Shown here piece after piece: positions 44,140-55,469 of a stretch of DNA of 64,000 bases. The position numbers and the translations under genes were made by a program. Source of the stretch: Hydractinia symbiolongicarpus (lineage: Eukaryota; Cnidaria; Hydrozoa; Anthoathecata; Hydractiniidae); contig NC_079887.1 in assembly GCF_029227915.1 (NCBI RefSeq), forward strand, positions 20,769,650-20,833,649. The letters are read 5' to 3'. The stretch's first letter is position 1; each line of letters starts with the position of its first letter. The notes under the pieces were generated by a model. That model was not told the DNA's origin and made no database searches. It saw nothing but the letters and a program-made list of their open reading frames with translations.

Positions 44140-46238
44140 GACTCTTTGCAAAAATGTTCTTCTGCGACGCAATAATTACACGACACACTCGCGCCAATCA
44201 GGTTTCAAATCGAACCTCTAGTGCCATGTTCATATCACCCTCCCGATGCCAGAGAAGATACAACCCAACTCGGTAAAACCCACCCAAAATCAGATTGGTG
44301 AAAAAAACAAGAAGAAGTTATTAAGATGGCTGGCATAAAAGATGGACTTATACAAAACTAAATAAAAAACATTGGAGAGAAGCATAAACAAAATAATAAA
44401 TAAAAGCTAGCTAGTTTTTCACAAGCTGGCCTGCTACACATTACATAGCTAAAATAATAAGAGTGATTTGTATAAGACTTACATGGCTTAAACAAGTAAT
44501 ATTATCCCTAGAAGATAATATTTTTAGCAGATAAACGGCCAAAAAGAGACCTGAATCTTTTAAATGGAAGACTGACAGTCAATTTACTCAACCTCAGACA
44601 AGCATACCTTTAGTAATAACATTTTCGACACCAAGCCTATCCCCGAATAGATCCAAAACCTTTTTTTCCGTATCCTCCCAAATTTCATTTTTATTCTCAG
44701 ATAACCCATTTATTCTCAAATTATTCATCCTCTGTCTATCTTCTAATAATCCTTTTCGCAAATGAATTAATCAATCAGAACGAAAAACGAAAGCGAGGCT
44801 ATTTCTGTAGCATTGTAAACAAACATGGCGAAAAATGTTCAAAGTCAGGGTAAACAGTGTGCATCAATGTATTGTTTTTCCAGAGAATACTCCATTATAA
44901 AAGGAGAAAGAATTCCTACTGGTATCAAGTTTTTATCATTTTCTATTAAAAAAAATGCTGAAGTAAATCGTAAATCAATGGTGTAAATTGATAAAAAGGA
45001 GAAATAATAGTGACGGCTTCAAAGTAACAAAACATACTAAAGTTTGTGAAAAGCATTTTGAAGAAAGATGTTTAAGCAGACCTCCAGGTGGCGTAAAGAT
45101 ACGTTTGATGAACGATGCGCCAATCCTTCAGACATGGAACAATTTCACTAAACAGACTGTCAAAATAAGAATTTCGTACAGACTTTCCCTAAGGAAAAAA
45201 TTGAAAACACCTGCTGTCTCAATAAAAGAAAACAAAAGTATTTCTATTTGTAACGAGGATGTGGAGAGTGACGATGTAGTAAACGAGGGACAATCTGCAA
45301 ACACACTAGTAGAGGAAAATAATTTATTAAAAACCAAAGTTGTTATCCTTGAAAGGTTGCTAAAAGAACAACAAGAAGAACATAAATTTTTGAAATTTAA
45401 AATAAGTACAACAGAGATTCCCATAGTGGCTCACATAAAATCAAGTGATCTTAACTGCTCACAATTTACTGGATTTTCAACATTAAATCGTTTATACAGT
45501 GTATTCAAATTTACAGATCCAGGTCTCAATGTTGAAAATGTAATTTTGTACCAAAATCAAGGCAACAAAGAAACTGGAAGAGGGAGAAAACGTTCCTTGC
45601 CTCCTCTTTTTTGTTATATATTAACACTAACAAGACTTCGACAAAATTTAGTGTTTCTCACTTAGCATTTTTGTTTGAAGTGAAAGAAACTACTTGTTAG
45701 TATCACAGTAACAACCTGGATTAATTACTTATTCATTCAATTTGAAAGCATACTGTTATGGCCATCTATGGATCAAGATGAGAGCAAATATGAGAGCAAT
45801 TATGCCTAGTTCAATGAAAGAGAAATTCCCAAACATTACGCCTATACGCATGTGTGACACAGTTTACCTGTACTAAGTGCTTCGTCCGGTGTCATTATTG
45901 ATGGGGTAGAATTTAAAGTTGAAGTACCTGCTTCCCTATTCTTACACAAATGTTTTATTCTGACTACAAAAGCCACATTACAATAAAATGCTTAGTTGGT
46001 ATTTGCCCAGGAGGTGGATTTTCTTTTGTTTCATCAGTGTATCCAGGAAGTATTAGTGACAAAGAACTGACAGTACACAGTGGCATTTTAAACTTAAATT
46101 TATGGAAACCTGGTGAAAGTTTAATGGCAGACCGTGGATTTCTAATCCAACAATACTTTAAACATAGAATTAGTGATACTGTTCTGACCCAATTTTGGAC
46201 ACCGGCCAAACTTCGGACGTCTGACTGTCTGGGTCGGT

Positions 46239-46316
46239 CCGTTCGCAGTTGGGATGGCTTATCTTTTGACGGTCGGTGCGTTCGCAGTTGGGATGGCCGA
46301 TCTTTTGACGGGCACA
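46239..46316. repeat. Two-copy 39-bp tandem repeat
   Basis: CGTTCGCAGTTGGGATGGC plus ATCTTTTGACGG occurs twice, 39 bp apart. It is markedly more GC-rich than its surroundings and sits at the start of the sequence that splits the THAP-DDE pseudogene. Confidence 0.75.
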
Positions 46317-46984
46317 GACCCCGATCATTAATCCGGACCATTAATCCAGAGTATTAAGCCTGTCAACCCTTTTTGCGCCAGATTTAACTTCATTAACCAA
46401 TTAAAAACCTTATTCGTTTCACGTGTTTGCGCAACCTGGTGTTTAATTTTAGGCCGGGACTTTCACGAGTTCATCAGAATATCGCAACCACGAGGTTATG
46501 AGGACGGATTGGTTTTACATTGCTTTTACACACTTTTCTTTGATGCACCTTAACGTTTCACCCCTTTATATTTCTCACGTTCTCTAGCCATGTATAAATC
46601 TTAAACAAACCAATTTTAAGATTTTAGCTAGGAATGTAGATTTCGAGGCACCATTCTGCTGAAGCGAGCTAGCTATACCTAGCCATATTTATTTCCATTC
46701 TTTTAAAGTTTTTATTCAGTTTGGTATATCAATTTTTATTTTTATGTTGGGGTTTGGCTATCTACCTAACTCTTTAGCTACCTCTGGCTAAAATGTGAAA
46801 GTAGCCAAAAGCAGTTTTTAGCTAGCTACAACAAATTTCTTATTCAATAATTTTTAGGATGCTAAATATAGTTAGGTAACTTCACATTTTATTACTGTCA
46901 TGAAAACTTACTCCGCAAAGTAAATTTTGTTAGCTGGTCAGGGTAACGATCGACTGTTTCCTGTGTTTTTATTTTTTTCAAAAA

Positions 46985-47176
46985 TGGTATTACACCTATT
47001 ACTCGTGTGTGACACAGTTTACCTGTTATAAACGTTCGACCTGGTATTAACAACGGACTGTTTTGTGTCTTTTTACTTAAATGGAAGTTGTGATAACTTG
47101 TTTTTGAAAAAGGCTATTACGCCTATACGCATGTGTGACACAGTTTACCTGTACTAAGTGCTTCATCCGGTGTCAT
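46985..47176. repeat. Diverged 125-bp direct repeat sharing a 59-bp unit with 45838-45896
   Basis: GTGTGACACAGTTTACCTGT occurs at about 47010 and 47131 inside two related blocks, and again at about 45853 within the transposase reading frame. The 45838 and 47115 copies differ by a single base over about 59 bp. Confidence 0.75.
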
Positions 47177-48627
47177 GTTTAATTTGTTAACGTTTACTGA
47201 AACTTATTCTGCAAAATTAAATAATATTCACTAATGTTTTTGCTGGGTAACGCTTTTACTTGTGGCTTACCCCGGCGTGCGACTCCGGGTCCCTCGGGTA
47301 GCATATAATATTCTTCGTCATAAGTCTCTGACCCAGCCAAAGCGATTCTGCGACTGCGTACATAATAAGTCAAGTTGCAACAATTCCATCAAAGATTATC
47401 CTAAAAAGTAAACATAAATAGCTTAAAAAATAGCTAGCTAGCTGTATATATACAACATCACATTACACTGAGATAAAGGTTATATCTTGATATCTGAGTC
47501 ATAATTATTTAGCTAGTCATTACGCACACAACAATTCAGGTAAAAACATCTCTAATCGTGCTACAAGGAAGTCTCTAACTACTTCAAAAAATGCATTTGC
47601 TGGTCTGGTCTTGCACTAAGAGTTGTCAAGTAGTGTTGGTTTTTGCTATCCATAACTCGATTTAAACTCTGCTAGCTATGTACAACAATACGCCAGAAAA
47701 TGTTGAAGCAGTTAAGTTTGCTTATTTTATTGGAGTTAATTTACGTTAAAAAAATACAAGGTCTTGATGTATGCAAACACCTTTTAACGGCATGTCGCAA
47801 GTTGGTCCTGGATTGTCAGGGCAGAATATCAGAAGGTAGGCCACAGTAAAAATGGTTCGTCTGGTCTTTAGACGGGCCGTGCTCTAAGTTGGGTCAGAAT
47901 AATACAGTTTTCTCGAAAGGTCGTAGTCAGTTATCTGCTGAGGAAGTAATAGATGCACAACAAATCACAAGAGAGAGGATTCATGTGGAACGTATAATTC
48001 AAGGACTGAAGTGCTATGAGGAATTCCGCTCCCTCCCCCCCCCTCCCTCAATAATTTTCATCGGCTTGTTCAAATTGAATAAAACTTGGCATACTTAAAG
48101 TACGTCACAAAAGGAACAAAATAGCGGCAATAAATTTTTGCTTGCGTCTTCACATTTTCTGTGACATCATCAAAAGCTTGAAATTTATTCAAAATGTCAC
48201 CGTCTGCTTAAAATTCAATTACTTTAATTCTAGAGCGAATTTTTGCATTCTGTTTGAATTTTTAAAAGCTAAATAAATGTTATTTAACATATTTTCCGGT
48301 TTTTATATAAATCGTCTGAAAAGTTACCAAAAATCCGTTTTTCCCGATTTTTGGGTAAAATTCAAAAAAATCGGGAAATCGGATTAATCACGTGTTCAAA
48401 ACATAGAAAATGATTTTTCTTGATGAAACAAGGTGTGTTGTAGGTTTCAAGTTCTAAGGATAATCCTAACAAGAGTTATTATATTTTTCCAGTTATAAAG
48501 GTGTTTCATATAGATTTTTAGGGGTAGTTTCGAGTAATAGCCAAAATTAAAGCCTCTGAAACGCGTGACAACCTAAAAATTTGACATGCAGTGTCTAATA
48601 AATTAATACTGAAACTCAGTATTATAG

Positions 48628-48784
48628 CCATGCAACGTAGCGTTAAGAGGTTATTAGGAAAAAACCGTCGCTATTCAGATCTATGTGAACATAAGGATCT
48701 GCAATGTCGCATTCTTCCAGCTAAATACTTGAATAACCTTAATGTCAGTGATGTTTCTGTGTTTTATCACAAGCTTTCTGTCTG
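48628..48784 (+). other. Possible coding exon of unknown gene
   Basis: An open stretch between an AG (ATTATAG) and a GT (CTG|GTATGG) reads MQRSVKRLLGKNRRYSDLCE, then HKDLQCRILPAKYLNNLNVS and so on. Its mixed composition is less AT-driven than random frames here. It could be an upstream exon of the gene ending at 49873, but I recognise no family and no matching phase was proven. Confidence 0.3.
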
Positions 48785-49416
48785 GTATGGTTAGCTAGCA
48801 AAAGTACCTTGTAAAACTTTATCATCAACTTGAAAATGTATTTCATCAGTATCAAATTCCTTTTAAGATATTCATCACAGTTCATACTAATCAAAAATTC
48901 ACCTTGTGGCGAATTGCCTTATCTCCGTAATTATTGGCCACCGGGATAACCTGCTTGTCTTAGTTTCTTTCTATCTTCCTCTCCCTATTGTGCTCTAATT
49001 TTTCTTTTATCTTTTTTTCTGAATGACTTATCGTGATCATGAAATTGCAACACGAGCTCGTATTTACATTTTGAAGTAAATAGAAAAAAACATTGTTGAA
49101 AAAACCCATTACAAAACCTTTATAATCGCCCCAACTGTCTAAACGTAGTTTTATCTGGAATATAAAAAAAATATTAGTTAAATGTAATAATTTGTATGAA
49201 GAAGAAGTGAAATAAAAAACACAAGGTAAAGCAATGTTATTATTGTTATTGCTTCTGCTTGCTTTTTCCGAAACCGTACGGCGGATAAATTTTGACTGTA
49301 TAATTTTATTAATTAAATTTTAATTTATAAGGCGTCGTCGATAAAAAATTCAATGTTGAGTTTTAAGTCTGTCACAAATATCTCGACTATGATACTGTTG
49401 ATATTGTTTGCTTCAG

Positions 49417-49873
49417 GGATCTAGACTCGCCGATCATAAAAAGAGAAGAGGATGCAGTAAGGAAATGGTTGGAAAGCGATCACATCATGCATGTTATGCG
49501 GGATCATTATTGGCATACAACTGAAATTTTAGCTGGTTTATGGGGTTTTCGAAGTGCTATGGACAGGACATTGGCACACAAAATTGTCAATATGGTTTTG
49601 CTTAATGCTAAGAGAAGGACTGAAAATCATGAAGCTACAAAATTGAACGACCAAATAGTATTAGCTGGACATATTTGGCCATTAGTGAAACCGTATACTT
49701 TACAACACGATTCGTATCTTTGTACGAGATACGAAGGTACTGAACCGTTTCCAACGAAAAGATATGATGATTTTTTGTTTGTTGGATGTATTCGACCTTG
49801 TAACGTAACTGAAAGAGTCCCATGTGATGTAAAATGTCGACCTATAAATCATAAAGATTGGACGTATTGCTGA
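49417..49873 (+). CDS. Terminal exon of a glycosyltransferase-like protein
   Basis: Begins after a TTTGCTTCAG acceptor in phase 2 (one base completing an Arg or similar, then DLDSPIIKREEDAVRKWLES) and ends with TGA at 49871-49873. Blocks: RDLDS (a DxD-like acidic pair as in GT-A enzymes), HIMHVMRDHYWHTTEILAGL WGFRS, DQIVLAGHIWPLVKPYTLQHD SYLC, PFPTKRYDDFLFVG, and a Cys-rich end CDVKCRPINHKDWTYC. The arrangement (sugar-nucleotide-binding DxD, MRDH..H...LaG.WG, DQ...W, HDS) is that of a widespread but poorly named GT-A-like family. Upstream exons are not identified in the preceding 1.3 kb unless 48628-48784 is one, so this may be the 3' end of a long-intron gene or a stranded exon copy. Confidence 0.6.
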
Positions 49874-50131
49874 GTATTTAATTTATAAACTTTATATTAA
49901 TAATTTTCGTATTTTTGTCTGTGGGCGCAAAAAAATAGTTCCAAAAGTATGCCTAAATAAAAAATGCGATATATTTTCTTAAATGCATTGTATGTTTAGT
50001 CAGTGCCCCATTAATTTAAGTGCGATATTGACACAACATTTCACAATATTTCGTAAATGCTTCATTAAACGCCCACTCTTTAATAAGCGTCCAGTGGGCG
50101 GTTATTATTAGACCCAAAGAACACTCATTCA

Positions 50132-50202
50132 AACATTTTCAAAAAATGATCTTTTTCTCAAGAAAACTGTTCTTGAGAAAAAGATCATTTTTTGAAAATG
50201 TT
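50132..50202. repeat. Perfect hairpin, 33-bp arms and 5-nt loop
   Basis: AACATTTTCAAAAAATGATC... at 50132-50164 is followed after AACTG by its exact reverse complement at 50170-50202. The right arm's outer part (TTTTGAAAATGTT) is repeated once more just downstream, at about 50206-50217. Confidence 0.9.
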
Positions 50203-50332
50203 TTTTTTGAAAATGTTCTTATAATCCCCCACAGCTTGTTTATTCGAGCAGTTCGTTATTAATTTGTTAACATAGAAGAAATTTTAACCATAAATATTTA
50301 AACATTGGGACACGTTATTTATACCTGTTACA

Positions 50333-50450
50333 TCTATATTATAATACCCGCGTGCGTCTGACTGTCACGCAAAATGGTACCATAAGTAGCGAGACGCGCT
50401 TAATTGGTATAAAAAGGATGGGCGGACCCGTGGATTTTTCCATCGACTAG
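50333..50450 (+). mobile_element. 118-bp mini-Helitron with intact termini
   Basis: A|TCTATATTATAATACCCGCG at the 5' end; GTGGATTTTTCCATCGACTAG|T at the 3' end. It is flanked by A and T as expected for Helitron insertion. The interior (CTGTCACGCAAAATGG, AAAAAGGATGGGCGG) matches the third copy at 33351-33455. Confidence 0.8.
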
Positions 50451-51451
50451 TATATATCAGTTGGTGTATTTAAACCCTTCATCCATACACAATGTTTATC
50501 ACAAAATGTCACTATCTGATTGGTTGAATAAAGAGTATATGTATAATTTGATTCGCTTAGACAATTTGTGACACATTATACCGGCATTTTATGAATTACC
50601 ACGTCTTTAACTTAAAAGAAGCAGCAACAATAGAACTCCGTCCTGTCTTCATTACGTTTTGCGTTTCTTGCGTCATCTTGTAATCAATTTTCCGGGCTGT
50701 TTTGCTAATTAGCTAATTTGCTATGAATATCACTCAGTCTATTTTTTTACTAAAAACTGACTACACCATTTTACATATCATTCGAGAAATTCTACGCGAC
50801 ATTTAATTAAATTTTAGCTTATAAAATGGTCAAAATATTATATATAAACTATCGAAAGTTCTGCATTAATTCATCTTCTGTTTTTAAAATGAATAGGTAG
50901 ATAGGTGTTTTGTATGCACTGCTGCCAGTTTCTCGTCACAAAGCACGCTATTTCATAGTCAAAATGCCATGAGACATTCTTTTTCTTTGAACAGTTCATC
51001 CTGGTCGAATTTTAGGTCTGTTGTACCACGCGTTTCATTCTCATGTTAAAAAACGCTACAGGCCCTAGGATCGAGGTCAGAGGATTTTTGCATTGTGGGA
51101 CAATCCACTTTACGAAAGGGTCCAAAAATGCGAAAGATTGGAGCGTGCTGACGTCAAAGAAAATTAGAACCCTTTAAGTTTTTATGTTTAATTGAATAGC
51201 CCTTTAGGATTTTACATCAGCTGTAATCTTTAACAAGTTCTTAGTGCGTGTACATAGAAGCGGCTCTCTCAAGTGCTTGTGGTTACGACCTTTAAAATTC
51301 CGCCTTCCTATGCAATAATTTATGCCCGAAGTGTATAGTTTATGTTATATTAGCCGTCGTGTGTCCATAAGCCAAACAAATGAGATTCAAATAGCTTTTT
51401 TCAAGAGTTTTTCTTCTCTTTAATCGAAAATTCAATTATAACGGTAAGTTG

Positions 51452-51543
51452 CAACCTCGCCCTCAGGACGCCTTTTTAAATTATGGACGACACGACGTCT
51501 TCTTTGCGCGTCTCCAATATAAGGACTCCTGGAGACGAGGTTG
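51452..51543. mobile_element. Short MITE with CAACCTCG ends
   Basis: CAACCTCGCCCTCAGGACGC and the inverse of GACTCCTGGAGACGAGGTTG form imperfect inverted ends 92 bp apart. It is related in its ends to the foldback at 30174. Confidence 0.6.
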
Positions 51544-53105
51544 GGTAAATTACTTTCTGTAGTATCGCCCGCGTCGAGCCTTCTAAAAATATAGAAATGC
51601 AACGAAAAAGTTTAATTCATAAATATATACCTTATTACAAATATAAAACACTTTCACCTTGCTTTTACTTTTTTTTTACTTTTTCAAATTTTTAAAGGTT
51701 AGCTTATTTATTGTTGGCTTATTTATTGTTGGGTGAAATTTTGTGAGAGGGGACAGTATGTAATATAAATCGAAATCTGCAGTATTTTTATGCTGATATT
51801 GCAATAATGCAATCTAACTCAATTCATCATCTTTAAGTTTTGGCAGCCTGTGTTTCAAAATTTTAGGAGAATGTTCTTTACAATCTTATGGTTTTTTGTC
51901 TACAACCTTTCTATCACCAAGTAACACTGGTATTTCATCAGTTTCAAGTTAGAATGTTGAGCGTTGCGACATCTAAAGATAAAGTTTGGTAACAGAAGCA
52001 TCTGAGAAAAATGACGTAGTAATAAGACGTCCTAACAGACACTCTATGTAAGCACTCACTAAATGGGTAGAATAGAAGCAAATGCAGAATCTGCGACTAG
52101 CGCAATTTCAACGCTCCTCACCCCGGACATATGCTAAAACAGAACTCTCGCAAACTTTCAGATGCGGAGCATTTGACAGGAGATCCTCTTTTATTATCTC
52201 AAAAAATAGCTACAAAACTGCCATTTTGTAAAAAAATATGAACAGCAGTAAAATGTGTTCAAACCGTTTAATTGAAAGTTTTTTCCCCAAACTTTTCTTC
52301 AGTTAAAGTATCAATTTAATAAGCGTCCCGAGGTCATGGTTAAAATTTCATAATAAATACACAGACGGTTATTCTATCATTTACACTAAATTTTCTTTCA
52401 TCAATCTTGTTCCCAGTCCTTCGTTTTCTAATAATGTGGCTACGCATATCAAAAAGAGAAAAAAATGGAGCTCTGGGGACGAGATTACCTTTCCATACTT
52501 CTGTTTTAAATATGTATGACAGAAAATAGAAAAAAAATAGCTTCAGCAAACACAACGACCAGGGTTTTAAAAATCTTACTAGAGAAGGTGGATAAACTTG
52601 TTTTAGAAGTTTATCATTCCTTACAACTTTGTTGAGATGAGTAAAACAGGTTTGTTAACTTTAAATTAATCGTTTATAGATACTTAACGGGACATAGGAA
52701 AGATAACAGAAGACGCTCGAGCTAATTAGCTAGCTAAGTGCTGTCATATATTTCAAAATATGTTATCTGTGGGAATTTCCCTTTCAGTTTTCACTACAAT
52801 AAAACATTGTTCTTTATTCTTTTTTCCAAACTATTTGCAATTGTTATATACTGCTCCAATTTGATTACAGGTTGCAGGTTGGAAAATGGTACTTGTGAAA
52901 ACCACTTTGATTTTATTTAAGTTTAATTTTTTTCTTATGTGCGCTAAATTTCAACCTTGGTATATTTTATTTCTCTGGTTTTTTTTGATATTATTACCAA
53001 AACAATGAACGCTAGTAAAATGGGGAATTTCCCTGCAGAAGTTAAATTAATAGCTTCGTTTTTCCACAAGAGATTTTGTTGTAGCTATACGCAAGACGCT
53101 TTTTG

Positions 53106-53278
53106 ATGTCTTTAAATTCGAAATATAATCAAGAAGAAGGATTTTCTGTCAAGCTGCAATTAGATTTATCCCAACAAGTAAAATACATTTGTTTACTTTG
53201 CAAGAAAGTTTTAAAGAATCCTGTGCAGACGATACGTGGTTTGTTAGCTTGTGAAAGCTGCTACTACCGAAATTTCAG
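53106..53278 (+). CDS. TRAF/RING-like first exon, copy 1
   Basis: Starts MSLNSKYNQEEGFSVKLQL (ATG at 53106) and ends YYRNFR at a GT donor (TTTCAG|GTTTGT) in phase 2. The block YICLLCKKVLKNPVQT..LLACESCYYR resembles the first half of a TRAF RING finger (CxxC...NPVQT..G...C..C), but the position usually filled by CGHR has IRGLLA, so the Cys-His pair is missing. No second-half RING, zinc-finger or MATH exons were found before 59.7 kb. It is either an exon with very distant partners or a duplicated orphan exon. Confidence 0.5.
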
Positions 53279-53740
53279 GTTTGTTTTACTTTAACAACAT
53301 TTTTAAGCAGCTACGAAGTATCATTCTTCAACGTTTTAATATCATAAATCTTAAAATATTAGTGTTACGGCTTTCTTATTTTGAAAAAGACGTCTTCTCA
53401 CCTTAGTCAACCGGTATATTAATACGCCTAAAAGAACTCATTCTAACTCAAAAAACAACAGAGTAATGGAGCGAAAATCGTTAGTAGAGTTTTGACACAG
53501 AGGGGATAAAAAAGAAAGTTATAAAATAATACACAAAATGATAAAAAATCAGAAAAATTTTTTAAAAAAAGAAGAAGATATAAGTTGTATAAAATGGCGC
53601 CAAAAAATGCAAAAAAAATTTAACGTAGCATTAAGAAGTATTTAAATAATTTGAATTTCATCCTCATGTTCGTCAACACCAGAATCTACAATGAGAATTC
53701 GTTATCCTCTTTTTATAAGATGTCTGGTATTATAAATATA

Positions 53741-54255
53741 CTAGTCGAAAAAGCCCGTGGAAAAATCCACCGAGGCAGAATAAAAATTAAAGAAAGAAGC
53801 GTCATTTGCATTTCATGACGTCAGGAACCCATCCACAAAACAGCCTAAAGCGCTAATCAAGAAAATGTATATGATCATTTGCTTTTGATGAACGGTCAAA
53901 GAGATATAAGGGTTTAAAGATTTTTTATGACGTAATTAACCCGTCCATTCCGAAACGGATTCGGGGACCCAGGTTTGGGAAAATAACCCAAATTGGTCCT
54001 AGGTGGTCCCTAGTTACCCACGCGGTGAAAAATCATTGACGTCACCACCTCGTTTCCAAGTTATTTGACCTCGAAATTTTAAGTGCACTGTAATGGTTTC
54101 ATTAATTTAATATAGTAGTGTTATTGACGTCGCGCCGTCATGTCAGAACTTTTAGCATATTAGACATGCATTTTTCGGCAACATCAAAGGAAAATGAACA
54201 CATCCACTTTGCCTGTCACAGACACACAGACACACTTAGCGTATTATTATATAGA
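53741..54255 (-). mobile_element. Helitron copy 1 of a head-to-tail trio
   Basis: Minus sense: begins TCTATATAATAATACGCTAA, ends GTGGATTTTTCCACGGGC TTTTTCGACTAG. Left + flank is A. No open reading frame of note. The interior contains GACGTCGCGCCGTCATGTCA and the CACAGACACACAGACACAC block. Confidence 0.75.
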
Positions 54256-54712
54256 CTAGTCGATAAAGCCCGTGGAAAAATCCACTTAGGCAGGAGGACA
54301 ATGTAAAAATTGATTATTTTAGACTTTTTGCTGACGTCAGCAGTGCAGATACAAAAAAGAATTAGCGAAGTTTAGTTTATTGGTTGCCTGTAGAGGCTAA
54401 AACCCTCATGAGAAAAATGTATTGGATCATGGGTTTTCGACGAACGTATAAGGAAATATAAGGGTTTGAAAATTTGGCTGATGTCAGCAAAGACCCGCAA
54501 TCACACATAAAAATTTTTTCCAGAATTTTATATATCTAATGTCTTCATTGTATAGATCTTGAAAAGCTGATCAAGAAAATGTATAGGATTATGTACTTTT
54601 GACAAACAGTCAATATTAGAGTTGCATTTTTCGGCAACATCAAAGGAAAATGAAGACATCCACTTTGCCTGTCACAGACACACAGACACACTCAGCGTAT
54701 TATTATATAAGA
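54256..54712 (-). mobile_element. Helitron copy 2 of a head-to-tail trio
   Basis: It abuts copy 1 with no spacer. Minus sense TCTTATATAATAATACGCTG at the 5' end (one extra T) and the GTGGATTTTTCCACGGGCTT hairpin then ATCGACTAG at the 3' end. The middle differs from copy 1 by a large internal replacement. Confidence 0.75.
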
Positions 54713-55469
54713 CTAGTCGATAAAGCCCGTGGAAAAATCCACTAAGGCAGAAGAACAATGGAAAAATAGGTTGCTTTAGATTTTTTGCTGACATCAGCAG
54801 TGCATAAACAGAAGGAAAATTGGTGAAATTTAGTCATTCGTTGTCTGTAATGTGTAGAGTTGAAACGCTGGTCAAAATAATGCATAGTACCGTATGTTTT
54901 TGACAAACGCCTAAGAAGATATAAGGGCTTAAAAACTTTGCTGACGTCAGCGAAGTCCCTACCAAAAGTTCCAAAAAAACTTTCTCTACAAATTCGTACA
55001 CCCGTTGCATTCATCGTATAGATCTTGAAATGCTGATCAAGAAAATGTATAGAAACATGAACTTTTGACAAACGGTTGCAGAGATATTGGGGTTTGAAGG
55101 TTTTGTGATGACGTCATCAACCCGTTCATTCCGAAACGGATTCAGGGACCAAGGTTTGGGAAACTTACCCAAATTGGTCCCAGGTGGTCCCTAGTTACCC
55201 ACGCGGTGAAAAATCATTGACGTCACCACCTCGTTTCCAAGTTATTTGGCCTCAAACTTTTAAGTGCACTGTAACGGCTTCATTAATTTAATATAAGATA
55301 TTGACGTTAAAGTAGTGTTATTGACGTCGCGCCGTAACGTCAGAAAATATAACATAATAGACATGCATTTTTTGGTTACTTCAAAGAAAATTTCGGTAAG
55401 ATCAAAGGAAAATGAACACATCCTCTTTGCCTGTCACAGAGACACGGAACTGGCGTATTATTATATAGA
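54713..55469 (-). mobile_element. Helitron copy 3 of a head-to-tail trio
   Basis: It abuts copy 2. 5' end (minus) TCTATATAATAATACGCCAG, preceded on + by T at 55470; 3' hairpin and CTAG at 54713. It shares CCGTTCATTCCGAAACGGAT and CACCTCGTTTCCAAGTTATT with copy 1, so copies 1 and 3 are closest relatives. Confidence 0.75.

Larger units (their letters stand above)
44825..48098 (+). pseudogene. THAP-domain DDE transposase pseudogene (ISL2EU/PIF-Harbinger-like), split by inserted sequence
   Basis: Starts MAKNVQSQGKQCASMYCFSR at 44825. The THAP C2CH ligands are C..C in that segment and then VCEKHFEE, with a frameshift near 44978 before QWCKLIKRRNNS. A coiled stretch (ENNLLKTKVVILERLLKEQQ) and the helical FTGFSTLNRLYSVFKF, then TGRGRKRSLPPLFCYILTL, lead to the DDE part: VTTWINYLFIQFESIL, PSSMKEKFPNIT, IIDGVEFKVEVPASLFL, FYSDYKSHITIKCLVGICPG, SSVYPGSISDKELTVHSG, ESLMADRGFLIQQYF (first Asp in IIDG, second in MADRGF). 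The chain breaks near 46190 and the final block FSKGRSQLSAEEV..RIHVERIIQGLK resumes at about 47900. A short insertion lies between PNIT and IIDG and about 1.7 kb lies before the last block. Multiple frameshifts make it dead. Confidence 0.78.
49874..53105. other. Gene-poor interval
   Basis: Apart from the hairpin at 50132, the mini-Helitron at 50333 and the MITE at 51452, I see no coding signal. A degenerate GTTCCCAG...CTGGGGACGAG inverted pair at about 52408-52485 is probably another relic of the 30174 family. Confidence 0.5.

Noticed and set aside
45964-46341. 125-codon minus-strand frame
   Set aside because: Antisense of the THAP-DDE transposase and the 39-bp repeat.
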